Assembly (NCBI GenBank): GCA_937910695.1
Contig: CALEMW010000217.1
Span: 1 to 46,202, forward strand
DNA: 46,202 nucleotides
Direction: 5' to 3'
From: an uncultured bacterium
GTDB lineage: Bacteria; Krumholzibacteriota; Krumholzibacteriia; LZORAL124-64-63
The notes beneath the pieces are model-generated. The model made no database searches and had not been told where the DNA came from. It saw nothing but the letters and a program-made list of their open reading frames with translations. Below, piece by piece: positions 34,993-44,524 of the stretch (the stretch's first letter is position 1; every line of letters begins with the position of its first letter). The position numbers were made by a program, and so were the translations under genes.

Positions 34993-36780
34993 GTGTCCCC
35001 AGTCCTCCCCCGGGACATCGTGACCCGCATCAAGGAGGAGACCGATCTTGTGTCGGTGGTGCGGGAGTATGTCTCGCTCAAACCTGCTGGAACCTCCTTC
35101 AAGGGACTCTGTCCTTTTCACCGGGAAAAGTCGCCCAGCTTCCATGTCAATCCGCAGCGCCAGATCTACAAGTGTTTCGGCTGCGGCGAGGGCGGCGACG
35201 CCATCGCATTTTTGATGAAGCTTCAGGGCATGAGTTTTCCCGAGTCGGTCGAAGTGCTCGCCCGGCCCTTGAACATCGATCTTGCCCGCTACCTCACCGA
35301 CAACGACGAGTCGGAAGGAGAGCGTCAGGCTTTTTTCAGGGCTCAGGAAACAGCTTCGACCCTTTGGCAGGAAGACCTTTGGAGCGATGAGGGCGCGGAA
35401 GCCAAGACCTATCTCCTGGACCGTGGATTCGGCGAAGAGGTCCTCCGTCGCTACGAGGTCGGATTCGCCAGGGACGGCCACGGCCTGGAAAAAGAGCTCG
35501 AAAAGCGCGGCGTGGGCCGCGACCTCGCCCTGCGCGCCGGACTGCTCAGGCAGAACGAGGGCCGTTCACCTTTTGCCTATTTCCGCAACAGGATTATCTT
35601 TCCCATCAAGAACATCGCCCAGCGGGTGGCTGGATTCGGCGGTCGGGCCCTCGGCGACGGGGAGCCCAAGTATCTGAACTCGGCGGAGAGTTCCTACTTC
35701 AACAAGCGCGACATCCTGTACGGATTCGCCTTGTCGAGGATTCCCATCGCCCGTCACAGCATGGCGATCCTCGTGGAGGGCTATCTCGACATGTTGGCCC
35801 TGGCCCAAGCCGGCTACGCCAACAGCGTCGCCACCTGTGGCACGGCGTTCACGACCGAGCAGGCCCGACTGCTGCGTCGTGGCTGCCGTTCGGTGTATGT
35901 GTTGTTCGACGGCGATCGCGCCGGACTGAAGGCTGCGGTCCGCAGCGCAGGCATGGCATTGACCGCAGGGCTCGAGCCCAAGGTCGCCCGGCTCCCGGAA
36001 GGCGAGGACCCTGCTTCGTTCCTTCAGAGCCACGAGCCCGGCGATATGGCCCACATCCTCGAGCAGGCCGCCGGATACCTGCCTCTGCTGAGGGATTTGG
36101 CCCACGAGAGCGGCCTCGGACGAGAAGGCATGGAGCGCGCCGTGAAGACAGGGCTACAGACTCTGGCCGCGGTGGACGATCCCATCCGGAGATCTTTTCT
36201 CCTCGAGGAAGCGGCGGAAGTCTTCGCCCTGCCCCGGGAGATCCTGGCCGACGAAGTGGAGAAACTGGAACGCAGCGGCGCCAGACGTTTCCACGACGCT
36301 GCGCAGGCTGAGAGCAGTGCGGGATCCGTGTCGGAGCCGGACCCTGTCCCCGAGCCGGCGAACGAAGTCCTGCTCAACGTCGACCGCAGGAACGACGAAC
36401 GTTTTCTCCTGGTCCATGTCCTGCAGGACGACCGGGGCGGCGCGGCGCGTCTGTTTTTGGAACTCTATCGGCTTGAGGATCTTCTGATTCCCCATGCCGA
36501 TGAACTGTACCGGGATCTGACCGATTGGGTCGCCGGATCGGCATCGGGAACGGCAGCGAAACCGGCGGTGTACGTGCAATCTCTTTGGCACGAGAGACCT
36601 GAAGGTTACCGTAGACTCGTTTCGGCGATCCTCGCCGACGCGGAAGGAGCATCGTCGACCGATCACGAGATCATTGTCCGGGAATGCCATCAACGACTGA
36701 ACATGGTCCGCAACCGACGCCGGGAACTGGACGCCCTCAGGGCTTTCGGCCGAGGCAAGGAAGGAAGCGAGAGCCCATGA
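34993..36780 (+). CDS. dnaG: DNA primase DnaG
   Basis: A 595-residue primase that makes RNA primers for replication. The N-terminal zinc site is Cys40, His43, Cys61, Cys64 (CPFH and CFGC). The TOPRIM core has [15 protein letters not shown] and [12 protein letters not shown] for metal binding. The C-terminal helicase-binding part is weakly conserved, as usual. GTG 34993 is chosen because GGGAGAG lies about 8 nt upstream and the protein then starts like the family; GTG 34984 is possible. rpoD overlaps its stop by 4 bp. Confidence 0.96.
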   Translation: MSPVLPRDIVTRIKEETDLVSVVREYVSLKPAGTSFKGLCPFHREKSPSFHVNPQRQIYKCFGCGEGGDAIAFLMKLQGMSFPESVEVLARPLNIDLARYLTDNDESEGERQAFFRAQETASTLWQEDLWSDEGAEAKTYLLDRGFGEEVLRRYEVGFARDGHGLEKELEKRGVGRDLALRAGLLRQNEGRSPFAYFRNRIIFPIKNIAQRVAGFGGRALGDGEPKYLNSAESSYFNKRDILYGFALSRIPIARHSMAILVEGYLDMLALAQAGYANSVATCGTAFTTEQARLLRRGCRSVYVLFDGDRAGLKAAVRSAGMALTAGLEPKVARLPEGEDPASFLQSHEPGDMAHILEQAAGYLPLLRDLAHESGLGREGMERAVKTGLQTLAAVDDPIRRSFLLEEAAEVFALPREILADEVEKLERSGARRFHDAAQAESSAGSVSEPDPVPEPANEVLLNVDRRNDERFLLVHVLQDDRGGAARLFLELYRLEDLLIPHADELYRDLTDWVAGSASGTAAKPAVYVQSLWHERPEGYRRLVSAILADAEGASSTDHEIIVRECHQRLNMVRNRRRELDALRAFGRGKEGSESP

Positions 36781-38426
36781 GTGAAGCTAAGCTCGCCACT
36801 ATTATCGATAAGATCCGTAAGGTCGCCAGCGGTAACGGTGGCTACGTGCTGCACGATCAGATCAACAACATGATCGAGGACGACGACGTCGATGTCGATC
36901 TTCTCGACCAGGTGTACGAGAAACTGACCGAGATCAAGATCGACTTCTTCGACTCCGTCGACGACGCCGAGCGCAAGCAGGCCAAGGACCGCGCCAAGCA
37001 GAAGAAGAAGTTCCAGCTGCAGCGCAAGGTCCAACGCACGAACATGAAGTACGACGACCCGGTGCGCATGTACCTGCGTGAGATGGGCCGCGTGCCGTTG
37101 CTCACGCGCCAGGGCGAAGTGGATCTAGCCAAGCGCATGGAGGACGGCCGCAACGACGTCCTCGACGCCATCGCCGCCACCGACCTGAGTCTGCAGGAGC
37201 TGCGTGTGTACGCCTCCCAGCTCGTGTCTGAGAGCATCATGGTCGACGACGTCGTCCAGCATGACAGCAGCACCTGGAATGTCCACCATTCGCCGAAGAA
37301 GGAGGGTCGGCGCATCCAGCGGGCCGTCGACAACATCGAGAAGTGGCGGGTGGAGCTCAAGGAGCATAAGGCCGAGCTGACGAAATGCAAGGATCCGACC
37401 CGGGTCGCCACGCTGACCCGCATGATCAGCTCCCGCGAGAACAAGGTCGAGGAAGCGATCCGCGACCTCCATCTCTCGCCGTCGCTGGTCGATCAGCTCG
37501 CCAACAGGATCCGGCTGATCAACCAGAAGATCGCCGATCTCAATCAACGCGTTGATGAAGCGCGGACCAGCAAGTCGGCGACGGCCACCGTACGCGGTCT
37601 CCGCAAGCAGATCCACGACATCGAACGCGAAGTCGGTCTGGAGTCCAAGCCCCTCGCTGTCATCTCAGCCAAGATCGAGATGGGTCGCGCCGAGGTCGAC
37701 GAGGCCCAGCGCGAGATGATCGAGGCCAACGTGCGTCTGGTGATCTCCATCGCCAAGCGCTACACGAACCGCGGTCTGGAATTCCTGGACCTGATCCAGG
37801 AGGGCAACAGCGGCCTGATGCGCGCGGTCGAGAAGTTCGACTACCGCAAAGGCTACAAGTTCTCCACCTACGCCACGTGGTGGATCCGGCAGGCCATCAC
37901 TCGGGCCATCGCCGACCAGGCGCGCACGATCCGCGTGCCGGTGCACATGATCGAGGCCATCAACAAGGTCAACCGGGTCCAGCGTCAGCTGGTGCAGGAG
38001 CTGGGACGCGATCCCTCACCGGAAGAGATCGCCAAGGCCCTCGACATGCCCCAGGAGAAGGTCAACGGCGTGCTCAAGGCGAGCATGGAACCTGTGTCTC
38101 TGGACCGCCCCATCGGCGAGGACGAAGACAGCAGCCTCGGCGATTTCATCGAGGACACCGCGGCGCTTTCGCCCCAGAGGGCGGCGGCCCACGCCATGCT
38201 CAAGGAGCAGATGCGCCGTGTCCTGAGCACACTCTCGCGTCGCGAGGAAAAGGTGATCCGCCTGCGCTTCGGACTCGGCGACGGGACGCCACGCACGCTC
38301 GAAGAGGTGGGGTCGATTTTCCAGGTCACGCGCGAGCGTGTGCGGCAGATCGAAGCCAAGGCACTGCGCAAGCTCCGTCACCCGAGTCGGTGCCGCAAGC
38401 TCAAGGGGTACACCGAAATCGTGTGA
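36777..38426 (+). CDS. rpoD: Primary sigma factor RpoD (sigma-70)
   Basis: A 549-residue housekeeping sigma factor. Region 1.1 (about 1-70) is followed by region 1.2 [19 protein letters not shown], a non-conserved region of about 190 residues with coiled-coil character, region 2 [20 protein letters not shown] with [19 protein letters not shown] and [15 protein letters not shown], region 3, and region 4.2 [23 protein letters not shown] 36777 overlaps the dnaG stop (ATGA). dnaG-rpoD is a conserved pairing; rpsU is missing in front. The promoters listed here match the consensus expected for this sigma. Confidence 0.97.
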   Translation: MSEAKLATIIDKIRKVASGNGGYVLHDQINNMIEDDDVDVDLLDQVYEKLTEIKIDFFDSVDDAERKQAKDRAKQKKKFQLQRKVQRTNMKYDDPVRMYLREMGRVPLLTRQGEVDLAKRMEDGRNDVLDAIAATDLSLQELRVYASQLVSESIMVDDVVQHDSSTWNVHHSPKKEGRRIQRAVDNIEKWRVELKEHKAELTKCKDPTRVATLTRMISSRENKVEEAIRDLHLSPSLVDQLANRIRLINQKIADLNQRVDEARTSKSATATVRGLRKQIHDIEREVGLESKPLAVISAKIEMGRAEVDEAQREMIEANVRLVISIAKRYTNRGLEFLDLIQEGNSGLMRAVEKFDYRKGYKFSTYATWWIRQAITRAIADQARTIRVPVHMIEAINKVNRVQRQLVQELGRDPSPEEIAKALDMPQEKVNGVLKASMEPVSLDRPIGEDEDSSLGDFIEDTAALSPQRAAAHAMLKEQMRRVLSTLSRREEKVIRLRFGLGDGTPRTLEEVGSIFQVTRERVRQIEAKALRKLRHPSRCRKLKGYTEIV

Positions 38427-38442
38427 TCGGACTGATAAAGGT

Positions 38443-38471
38443 TTGACGGTATCTGGGGCAGTGGTTATCGT
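38443..38471 (+). promoter_or_regulatory. Promoter for tRNA-Met/tRNA-Val
   Basis: TTGACG (38443-38448), a 17-bp spacer and TATCGT (38466-38471) lie 16 bp before tRNA-Met, just after the rpoD stop. Confidence 0.65.
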
Positions 38472-38487
38472 AGGCGCCCAGATCCCT

Positions 38488-38563
38488 GGGCCCATAGCTC
38501 AGTGGTAAGAGCAGCCGGCTCATAACCGGTCGGTCCCAGGTTCAAATCCTGGTGGGCCCACCA
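38488..38563 (+). tRNA. tRNA with CAT anticodon (Met elongator or Ile2)
   Basis: A 76-nt cloverleaf with encoded CCA. Acceptor GGGCCCA pairs with TGGGCCC; anticodon loop CTCATAA gives CAT. The paired G1-C72 and absence of three G-C pairs in the anticodon stem exclude the initiator. It may be elongator Met or the lysidine-modified Ile tRNA; identity elements cannot decide by eye. Confidence 0.93.
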
Positions 38564-38585
38564 GGCCTGTCTGGTAGGGATGTTC

Positions 38586-38662
38586 GGGCGATTAGCTCAG
38601 CTGGCTAGAGCGCTCGCCTCACACGCGAGAGGTCACTGGTTCAAGTCCAGTATCGCCCACCA
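38586..38662 (+). tRNA. tRNA-Val (CAC)
   Basis: A 77-nt cloverleaf with encoded CCA. Acceptor GGGCGAT pairs with ATCGCCC; anticodon loop CTCACAC gives CAC, reading GTG. It follows tRNA-Met by 22 bp and shares its promoter. Confidence 0.96.
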
Positions 38663-38714
38663 CTCCCGATGCCCAAGTCAGACATGACGATCGAGCCTGA
38701 CACGATGACCGAGA

Positions 38715-38736
38715 GGGTGCCAAGGCACCCTTTTTT
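38715..38736 (+). terminator. Rho-independent terminator of the tRNA-Met/Val unit
   Basis: GGGTGC-CAAG-GCACCC (one further C-G may pair) followed by TTTTTT, 52 bp past tRNA-Val. It lies 20 bp before the RNase HI-like gene. Confidence 0.88.
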
Positions 38737-38756
38737 CGTATGATGGAGGTCGACCC

Positions 38757-39443
38757 ATGAGCGATGACCGCGAACCCAAGACCCTCAGCGAATTGCTCGT
38801 CACGCTTGAACGTAGTGAGAACCTCAGATCCTTGGCCCGCGAATGCGGCATGGCTCCTGGGGATCTGCGGCGCAACTTGAAACGCTGGCGTAAAGACCTG
38901 GAGGCGGGGGCCGCGGCGCTTCCTAAGAAGAAGAGTGAGCCGACCGTTTCGTCTGGCGATCTTCCGTCAGAACTCGAGGGGCTGGTCTCGGCCAGGACTC
39001 TGGACGCTGAAGCCATGGCTGCGACGCCGGAAATCACAGCCTGGACCGATGGCGCCAGCCGCGGCAATCCAGGCCCCGCTTCGGTAGGCGTGCTCTTCGG
39101 CTCCGCCGACGGAGAGCCGTTGGCCGGATATGCCGAGACCATCGGCAAGGCCACCAACAACGTCGCCGAATACAAGGCCGTGCTCAGGGCGATGGAATTT
39201 GCTGTGACCTGGAAGGTCCGCAAGCTGCGCCTGCATCTTGACAGCGAACTGGTCGCTAGGCAGCTGACCGGCCAGTATCGGGTCAAGAGCCAGGACCTGA
39301 TACCGTTCTACCGCCAGATCGTGAGTCTGGCCCAGGAACTCGATGTCTTCCAGGTGCGCCACGTGCGCCGGGAAAAGAACAAGTTGGCGGACGCCTTGGC
39401 AAACCTCGCCCTGGACGGCAAAGGCGGTGTTTTCGGCGCCTGA
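38757..39443 (+). CDS. RNase HI-like protein with N-terminal helical domain
   Basis: A 228-residue protein. The RNase H fold occupies about 90-225 and has the catalytic acidic residues in TDGASRGNPGPASVG, TNNVAEYKAV, LHLDSELVARQLTG and REKNKLADALAN, matching the RVT_3 / reverse-transcriptase-like RNase HI group, which removes RNA from RNA-DNA hybrids. The first 50 residues (SELLVTLERSENLRSLAREC and PGDLRRNLKRWRKDL) look like a small helix-turn-helix; then a Pro/Ser/Lys-rich linker to about 90. Such an N-terminal domain is not part of classic rnhA. GGAGG precedes the ATG. Whether it binds nucleic acid is inference. Confidence 0.88.
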   Translation: MSDDREPKTLSELLVTLERSENLRSLARECGMAPGDLRRNLKRWRKDLEAGAAALPKKKSEPTVSSGDLPSELEGLVSARTLDAEAMAATPEITAWTDGASRGNPGPASVGVLFGSADGEPLAGYAETIGKATNNVAEYKAVLRAMEFAVTWKVRKLRLHLDSELVARQLTGQYRVKSQDLIPFYRQIVSLAQELDVFQVRHVRREKNKLADALANLALDGKGGVFGA

Positions 39444-39466
39444 GACGGCACGTCTTGTGAGAGAGG

Positions 39467-39496
39467 GTGACAGAACGGTCCGACCGTTGCTAAGAT
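39467..39496 (+). promoter_or_regulatory. Promoter for RNase P RNA
   Basis: GTGACA (39467-39472), an 18-bp spacer and TAAGAT (39491-39496) end 6 bp before the RNA start at 39503. Confidence 0.6.
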
Positions 39497-39502
39497 TGAA
39501 AC

Positions 39503-39867
39503 TGCAGGGGAGTCGGGGTGATGGTCGCGGGCCGCAAGGCTCGAGGAAAGTCCGGGCTCCGCAGGGCAGGGCGCTGGGTAACCCCCAGGGGGAGCGATCC
39601 CACGGAAAGTGCCACAGAAAATATACCGCCTCGGTCTTCGGACCGCGGTAAGGGTGAAAAGGTGAGGTAAGAGCTCACCGGGCCGCTGGTGACAGAGGTC
39701 GCATGGCAAACCCCGCCTGGAGCAAGACCATATAGGGAAGGATGAGGTAGCCCGCCTCGCTTGACTTCCGGGTAGGTCGCTCGAGGCCGACGGTAACGTC
39801 GGTCCCAGATACATGACCATCGTCGCTTCGCGACAACAGGACCCGGCTTACAACCGGCTCCCCTGCA
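39503..39867 (+). ncRNA. rnpB: RNase P RNA (bacterial class A)
   Basis: About 365 nt. The terminal helix P1 forms from TGCAGGGGAG (39503-39512) and CTCCCCTGCA (39858-39867). Diagnostic blocks are GAGGAAAGTCCGGGCTCC near the 5' end, CACAGAAAATATACCGCC, GGGTGAAAAGGTGAGGTAAG, AGGTCGCATGGCAAACCCC and ACCCGGCTTACA near the 3' end. It is the catalytic RNA that trims tRNA 5' leaders and is expressed from its own promoter; it lies after the tRNA-Met/Val and RNase HI genes. Confidence 0.96.
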
Positions 39868-39883
39868 CGTTTTTCGTCATCCG

Positions 39884-39914
39884 CGGCACGGCCACGCGGC
39901 CGTGCCGACGTTTT
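39884..39914 (+). terminator. Terminator after rnpB
   Basis: A perfect 10-bp stem (39884-39893 with 39898-39907), loop ACGC, then ACGTTTT. A short TTTTT right after P1 at 39870 may also help. The 189-bp gap before recJ holds this and a recJ promoter only. Confidence 0.75.
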
Positions 39915-39999
39915 GGACGTCCGCTTGGAGGACCGCCTGGAGGATCGCGTGCAGTTCCAGATGCCCTTCGATGAGAGCTCCGGTGCCCAGCCGGCTCCG

Positions 40000-40028
40000 T
40001 TGCCCTTGACGGAAGCCGTGGGTATTCT
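40000..40028 (+). promoter_or_regulatory. Possible recJ-rel promoter
   Basis: TTGCCC (40000-40005), a 17-bp spacer and TATTCT (40023-40028) lie 28 bp before recJ; each matches the consensus at four positions. Confidence 0.4.
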
Positions 40029-40056
40029 GACCGGCAGGATCTGGGAAGGACGCATC

Positions 40057-41862
40057 ATGCCGACGGCCGCAGTCGTCGATGGGCTGCGTCGTGATCTGCC
40101 GTTGCCGCGCCGCGCTTCGGATCATCTGTTATCGTTGCTCGGCGTACGGGGCTTCGACAGCGCTGAAGACCTCGACCCCTTTTTCTTTCCGTCCCTGGCC
40201 CACCTCCATGACCCCCTGCTTCTCGACGAGATCGATCTCGCTGCGCGCCGGCTCCTCGCCGCCGCTGCGACCGGTGAACGCGTGGCCATGCACGGCGACT
40301 TCGATGTCGATGGTCTGACCGGAACCGCTCTGCTCGCCGAACTCCTCGGAGACATCACGGTGGACGGTTCGCGCATGCGCTCTGAGCCGCCGTTCGTCCC
40401 CGACCGGGTGATCGACGGCTACGGCGTATCGGCACGGATGATCCGCGCCTGGGGCGAGAACGGTGTGACCCTGCTGGTGACAGTCGACACCGGTGCCGCC
40501 GCCCATGACGAGCTGGCGCTGGCGGCGGAACTGGGTATGGAGGTGATCGTTCTCGACCACCATCTCTTCGGAGAGCGGCCGACAGGTGCCACCGTGCTCG
40601 TCAATCCGCACCGGGCCGGAAACCGTTATCCCAATCCGGAGCTCTGCGGTGTGGCGGTGGCCTTCAAGCTCGCCCAAGCGGTCGTGAGCGAGGCTCCCGC
40701 AGCCCTTTCCGCAGCCTGGCCCAACAAGGTGCTCGACCTTTGTGCCCTCGGCCTCATCGCCGATCAGATGGCCCTGACAGGGGAAAACCGTACTCTCGTC
40801 CAGTGTGGTCTCAAGATCTTGAGCGACCGCACGACGCTTCGTCCGGGTCTGGCCGCCCTGCTGCAGGTTTCGGGGTTGGAGCGAGGTCTGCCGATCAGCG
40901 CCACCGATGTGGCCTATCAGATCGCCCCGCGCTTGAACGCCTGCGGGCGCGTGGGGCGCGTGGAGACAGCGTTGCGGTTGCTGCTGACCGACGATCCCGC
41001 CGAAGCGGCCGAGCTGGCCGCCGAGGCCGACCGCAGCAACGAGCTGCGCAAACAGATGGATCTTCAGATGAAGGAGGACGCCGCTTCGGTGGCCCGTCCC
41101 TTCGTCGACCGGGGCGATCCGGGCCTGGTGCTCGGTTCGCCGGCTTGGCACAAGGGCGTCATCGGCATCAGCGCCTCTCGTCTGGTGGAGATGTTCAATG
41201 TGCCGACGATCCTCTGCGCCATCGAGGGCGGGGAGGCTCGAGGATCCGCGCGTTCCATTCCCGGGGTCGACGTGAAGGTGGCCTTGGATCGGTGCGCCGG
41301 TCTTCTGGTCAGGTACGGGGGGCACGCCCAGGCAGCCGGTGTCACGCTGCGTGTGGAGGATCTCGACGACTTCCGCGCCGCCTTCATCAAGGCCTTGGTC
41401 GACACGCCGGCGGGTGCCGTCGTGACCGAGACCTACGACCTCCTGTTGCCGCTGGGCGATATGGTAGCCGGCGATGTGGCCCAGCTTTGTGAGGAAGTCC
41501 AGCTCATGGCTCCCTTCGGCGAGGGGCACCGTGCGCCGCTGTTCCGTTGCGACGGATTGCGCATGAAGCGCCTGCCGACGACCCTGGGGAAGGGAGGCGA
41601 GCATCTGCGCTTCGCCTTCGCTGGATCGTCCGACCCGAGGACAGGCGGCAGCCCCGCCCTCGGCCGCGAGTTCGTGGCCTTCGGCAGCGGCAGGGCCTGG
41701 AACGAGTGGGTCCGTGCCCAGACGGACGGACCACGTGCCGCCCTCGACGTCGGTTGGGACGTCCTGTTCCAGATCAACCCCAACACCTGGCGCCCCCGTG
41801 ACGGGCGGGCCGTAGATCCGGTCCAGCAGCTGCTGGTGGACCTGAAACCTTCGGAGTCCTGA
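40057..41862 (+). CDS. recJ: Single-strand 5'-3' exonuclease RecJ
   Basis: A 601-residue DHH-family nuclease used in recombination and mismatch repair. DFDVDG (from about residue 82) and VLDHHL carry metal-binding Asp/His; the DHHA1 domain ends in RYGGHAQAAG. The OB-like C-terminus includes ELMAPFGEGH-type sequence (QLMAPFGEGH). ATG 40057 has GGGAAGGA 6 nt upstream; an open frame to 39913 is not coding by context. rel overlaps its stop by 1 base (TGATG). recJ, rel and dtd stand together as in Bacillus, minus apt. Confidence 0.93.
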   Translation: MPTAAVVDGLRRDLPLPRRASDHLLSLLGVRGFDSAEDLDPFFFPSLAHLHDPLLLDEIDLAARRLLAAAATGERVAMHGDFDVDGLTGTALLAELLGDITVDGSRMRSEPPFVPDRVIDGYGVSARMIRAWGENGVTLLVTVDTGAAAHDELALAAELGMEVIVLDHHLFGERPTGATVLVNPHRAGNRYPNPELCGVAVAFKLAQAVVSEAPAALSAAWPNKVLDLCALGLIADQMALTGENRTLVQCGLKILSDRTTLRPGLAALLQVSGLERGLPISATDVAYQIAPRLNACGRVGRVETALRLLLTDDPAEAAELAAEADRSNELRKQMDLQMKEDAASVARPFVDRGDPGLVLGSPAWHKGVIGISASRLVEMFNVPTILCAIEGGEARGSARSIPGVDVKVALDRCAGLLVRYGGHAQAAGVTLRVEDLDDFRAAFIKALVDTPAGAVVTETYDLLLPLGDMVAGDVAQLCEEVQLMAPFGEGHRAPLFRCDGLRMKRLPTTLGKGGEHLRFAFAGSSDPRTGGSPALGREFVAFGSGRAWNEWVRAQTDGPRAALDVGWDVLFQINPNTWRPRDGRAVDPVQQLLVDLKPSES

Positions 41863-44042
41863 TGTCGGAGACCCTGACGCACCAGCCCAAGGATCCGGAC
41901 CTCGCGGCGATGATGAGCGCGGTGGTCGCCAAGGTCGCGCGTTACAATCCGCGGGCAGACCAGGACCGTCTCTGGCACGCCTTCAAGGTCGGCAGCGAAG
42001 CCCACGCCACCCAGAAGCGCCGCAGCGGCGAACCCTACTTCATCCACGCCTTGACGGTGGCGGACATCCTCGCCGACCTGCGCATGGACGTCGATACGCT
42101 CATGGCCGGACTGCTGCACGACGTGGTCGAAGATACGCCCATCACTCTCGAGCAATTGCGGGGCTTCTTCGGCGACGATGTGGCGCGCATGGTCGACGGC
42201 GTGACCAAGATCAGCGACATCCGCTCCCACAATCCGGATACGCGCAAGGCCGAGAACTACCGCAAGCTCGTGTTCAGCATCGCCCAGGATCCCCGCACGG
42301 TGCTGATCAAGCTGGCCGACCGGCTGCACAACATGCGCACGATCCAGTACCTGCCCCCGGATCGCCAGAAGAGCATGTCACGGGAGACCTTCGACGTGTT
42401 CGCCCCCCTGGCCCACCGTTTCGGACTCGCCAAGATCAAATGGGAGCTCGAGGACCGCTGCTTCAAGGTGCTCGAACCCGAGCGCTACTTCGCGGTGGAG
42501 CGGGGCATCAACCAGACTCGGGCCGAACGCGAACGCCTCATCGAAGAGATGACGCGTCCTTTGAGTGAGGCCATGGTGGCTGCGGGCATCGAAGCGGAGA
42601 TCGAAGGGCGTCCCAAGCACTTCTGGTCGATCTACAACAAGATGCTCAAGCAGGACATTCCCATCGACCGCGTCTACGACCTGCTGGCCCTGCGCATCCT
42701 CGTCAAGTCCAAGGTGGACTGCTACCACGCGCTGGGGATCGTCCACAGCCAGTTCACGCCTCTGCAGGACCGCATCAAGGACTTCATCGCCAACCCCAAG
42801 TCGAACATGTACCAGTCGCTGCACACGACGGTGCGCACGCCGGCGGGCAAGTACGTAGAAATCCAGATCCGCACCTTCGAGATGCATGAGCGCAGTGAAA
42901 TCGGCATCGCCGCCCATTGGATGTACAAGGAGGGTGGCACGGAAGAGGCGGAGGAGTTCAGCCGCATGGTCAACTGGCTGCGCGAGCTCATGGGCTGGCA
43001 GGAGGACGTGGCCGACCCGCGCGAGTTCATGGAGAGCATGCGCATCGACCTTTTTCAGGACGAGGTGTTCGTCTTTTCGCCGCGGGGTGATCTCTTCCAG
43101 TTCCCCAAGGGCGCCACGCCCCTCGACTTCGCCTTCGAGGTCCACTCCGAGGTGGGACTGCACTGCGTCGGGGCCAAGATCAACGGGCGCATCGTGAGTC
43201 TGGCAACGCCGCTGGAGAACAGCGACTCGGTGGAGATCATGACCAGCCGAGCCGCCCACCCCAGCATGTCGTGGCTGGACGTGGTGAAGACGAGCAAGGC
43301 GAAGCACCACATCCGGCGCTGGATCCGCGCGACCCAGTTCGAGCAGAGTGTGCACCTCGGGCGGGACATGATCGAACGCGAGCTGCGTAAGCTGAAAGCG
43401 CGTGTCAATCTGGACCGCGATCTGGTCGAGATCGCCCAGGGAATGGGCTACACCGATCATGAGAAGATGTTCGCGGCCCTCGGCCGGGGCGATCTCACCA
43501 CGGCGAAGGTGATGCACCGCATCACTCCGCCGGAGAAGAAGCCACCGGAGAAACTCGCCGACCTGGGCAAGAATATCTACGCGACCATCATGCGGCGTCG
43601 CGTGACGGGCGTCCGCATCCAGGGTCTCGACAGTCTGATGGTCCGCTACGCCCGCTGCTGCGAACCCATTCCCGGCGATGAAGTGATCGGCGTGGTCACC
43701 CGTGGGCGCGGGGTTTCCGTTCACCGCATGGGCTGCTCGAACCTCAAGGGCATCGAGACGGAACGTCTGATCGACGTAACCTGGGACGTCGAGGAGAACC
43801 AGACCTTCCTGGTCAAGCTCATCGTCATCGGCTTGGACCGCAAAGGTCTGCTGTCGGACGTGACCGAAGAGGTCACGAAGCTGGGCTCGAACATTCAGAG
43901 CGGCGAGTTCAAGGCCGACGGCGACCAGGCCCGCGTCACGCTCCTGGTCGAGGTCCGCAATCTCAACAACCTCGAGAAGATCCTGCAGTCGGTCAAGAAG
44001 GTCCCAAGCGTCCAGAAGGTCGAACGCTACCAGCTCACTTAG
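41862..44042 (+). CDS. Bifunctional (p)ppGpp synthetase/hydrolase Rel
   Basis: A 726-residue RelA/SpoT homologue. The HD hydrolase (about 30-185) keeps LLHDVVEDT; the synthetase (about 240-360) has EGRPKHFWSIYNKM, with RIKD at the position of the RxKD loop that marks bifunctional Rel enzymes, and NMYQSLHTTV. The TGS domain (about 390-450, FVFSPRGDLFQFPKGATPLD), a conserved helical/zinc-finger-type segment with YARCCEPIPGDEVIG, and a C-terminal ACT domain follow. Hydrolase and synthetase residues look intact, so it should both make and destroy the alarmone. The start overlaps the recJ stop by 1 base. Confidence 0.97.
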   Translation: MSETLTHQPKDPDLAAMMSAVVAKVARYNPRADQDRLWHAFKVGSEAHATQKRRSGEPYFIHALTVADILADLRMDVDTLMAGLLHDVVEDTPITLEQLRGFFGDDVARMVDGVTKISDIRSHNPDTRKAENYRKLVFSIAQDPRTVLIKLADRLHNMRTIQYLPPDRQKSMSRETFDVFAPLAHRFGLAKIKWELEDRCFKVLEPERYFAVERGINQTRAERERLIEEMTRPLSEAMVAAGIEAEIEGRPKHFWSIYNKMLKQDIPIDRVYDLLALRILVKSKVDCYHALGIVHSQFTPLQDRIKDFIANPKSNMYQSLHTTVRTPAGKYVEIQIRTFEMHERSEIGIAAHWMYKEGGTEEAEEFSRMVNWLRELMGWQEDVADPREFMESMRIDLFQDEVFVFSPRGDLFQFPKGATPLDFAFEVHSEVGLHCVGAKINGRIVSLATPLENSDSVEIMTSRAAHPSMSWLDVVKTSKAKHHIRRWIRATQFEQSVHLGRDMIERELRKLKARVNLDRDLVEIAQGMGYTDHEKMFAALGRGDLTTAKVMHRITPPEKKPPEKLADLGKNIYATIMRRRVTGVRIQGLDSLMVRYARCCEPIPGDEVIGVVTRGRGVSVHRMGCSNLKGIETERLIDVTWDVEENQTFLVKLIVIGLDRKGLLSDVTEEVTKLGSNIQSGEFKADGDQARVTLLVEVRNLNNLEKILQSVKKVPSVQKVERYQLT

Positions 44043-44062
44043 GACGACGGAGGTGATCAGCC

Positions 44063-44524
44063 ATGCGCTGCGTCGTGCAGAGGGCCGCCCGCGCCGAGGT
44101 GCGTGTGGCTGGCGAAGTGACCGGTCGCATCGACGGCGGTCTGGTCGTGCTCGCCGCTTTCGCCGCCGACGACGGTGAAGCCGAACTGCGCTGGATGGCG
44201 AAGAAGCTGCCGGCCCTGCGGGTGTTCCGAGATGATCAGGATCGCATGAACCTGAGCTTGGCGGACGTGGGAGGCGGCATCCTGTTGATCTCGCAGTTCA
44301 CGCTCTACGGTGATGCGCGCAAGGGGAATCGCCCCAGTTTCACGGCTTCGGCACCGCCTGAGCTGGCACGGGAGCTCTACACCCGATTCGTCGAAATCCT
44401 CAGTGAGGAATGGCCGACCGTCGCTCAGGGCGTGTTCGGAGCCATGATGGAAGTGTCGCTGGTGAACGATGGACCTGTGACGCTGATCCTCGATCGTGAG
44501 GCCGACGGGGGAGGCCCGACGTGA
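44063..44524 (+). CDS. dtd: D-aminoacyl-tRNA deacylase Dtd
   Basis: A 153-residue homodimeric enzyme that removes D-amino acids (and glycine) from mischarged tRNA. MRCVVQRAARAEV is the family start; SQFTLYGD is the active-site motif; NDGPVTLIL contains the Gly-cisPro loop. A near-perfect ribosome site, GGAGGTGATC, precedes the ATG. It follows rel by 20 bp; maf overlaps its stop by 4 bp (GTGA). Confidence 0.96.
   Translation: MRCVVQRAARAEVRVAGEVTGRIDGGLVVLAAFAADDGEAELRWMAKKLPALRVFRDDQDRMNLSLADVGGGILLISQFTLYGDARKGNRPSFTASAPPELARELYTRFVEILSEEWPTVAQGVFGAMMEVSLVNDGPVTLILDREADGGGPT

Noticed and set aside
39308-39820. 170-residue antisense frame over the RNase P RNA
   Set aside because: The region is explained by the rnpB secondary structure and conserved blocks.
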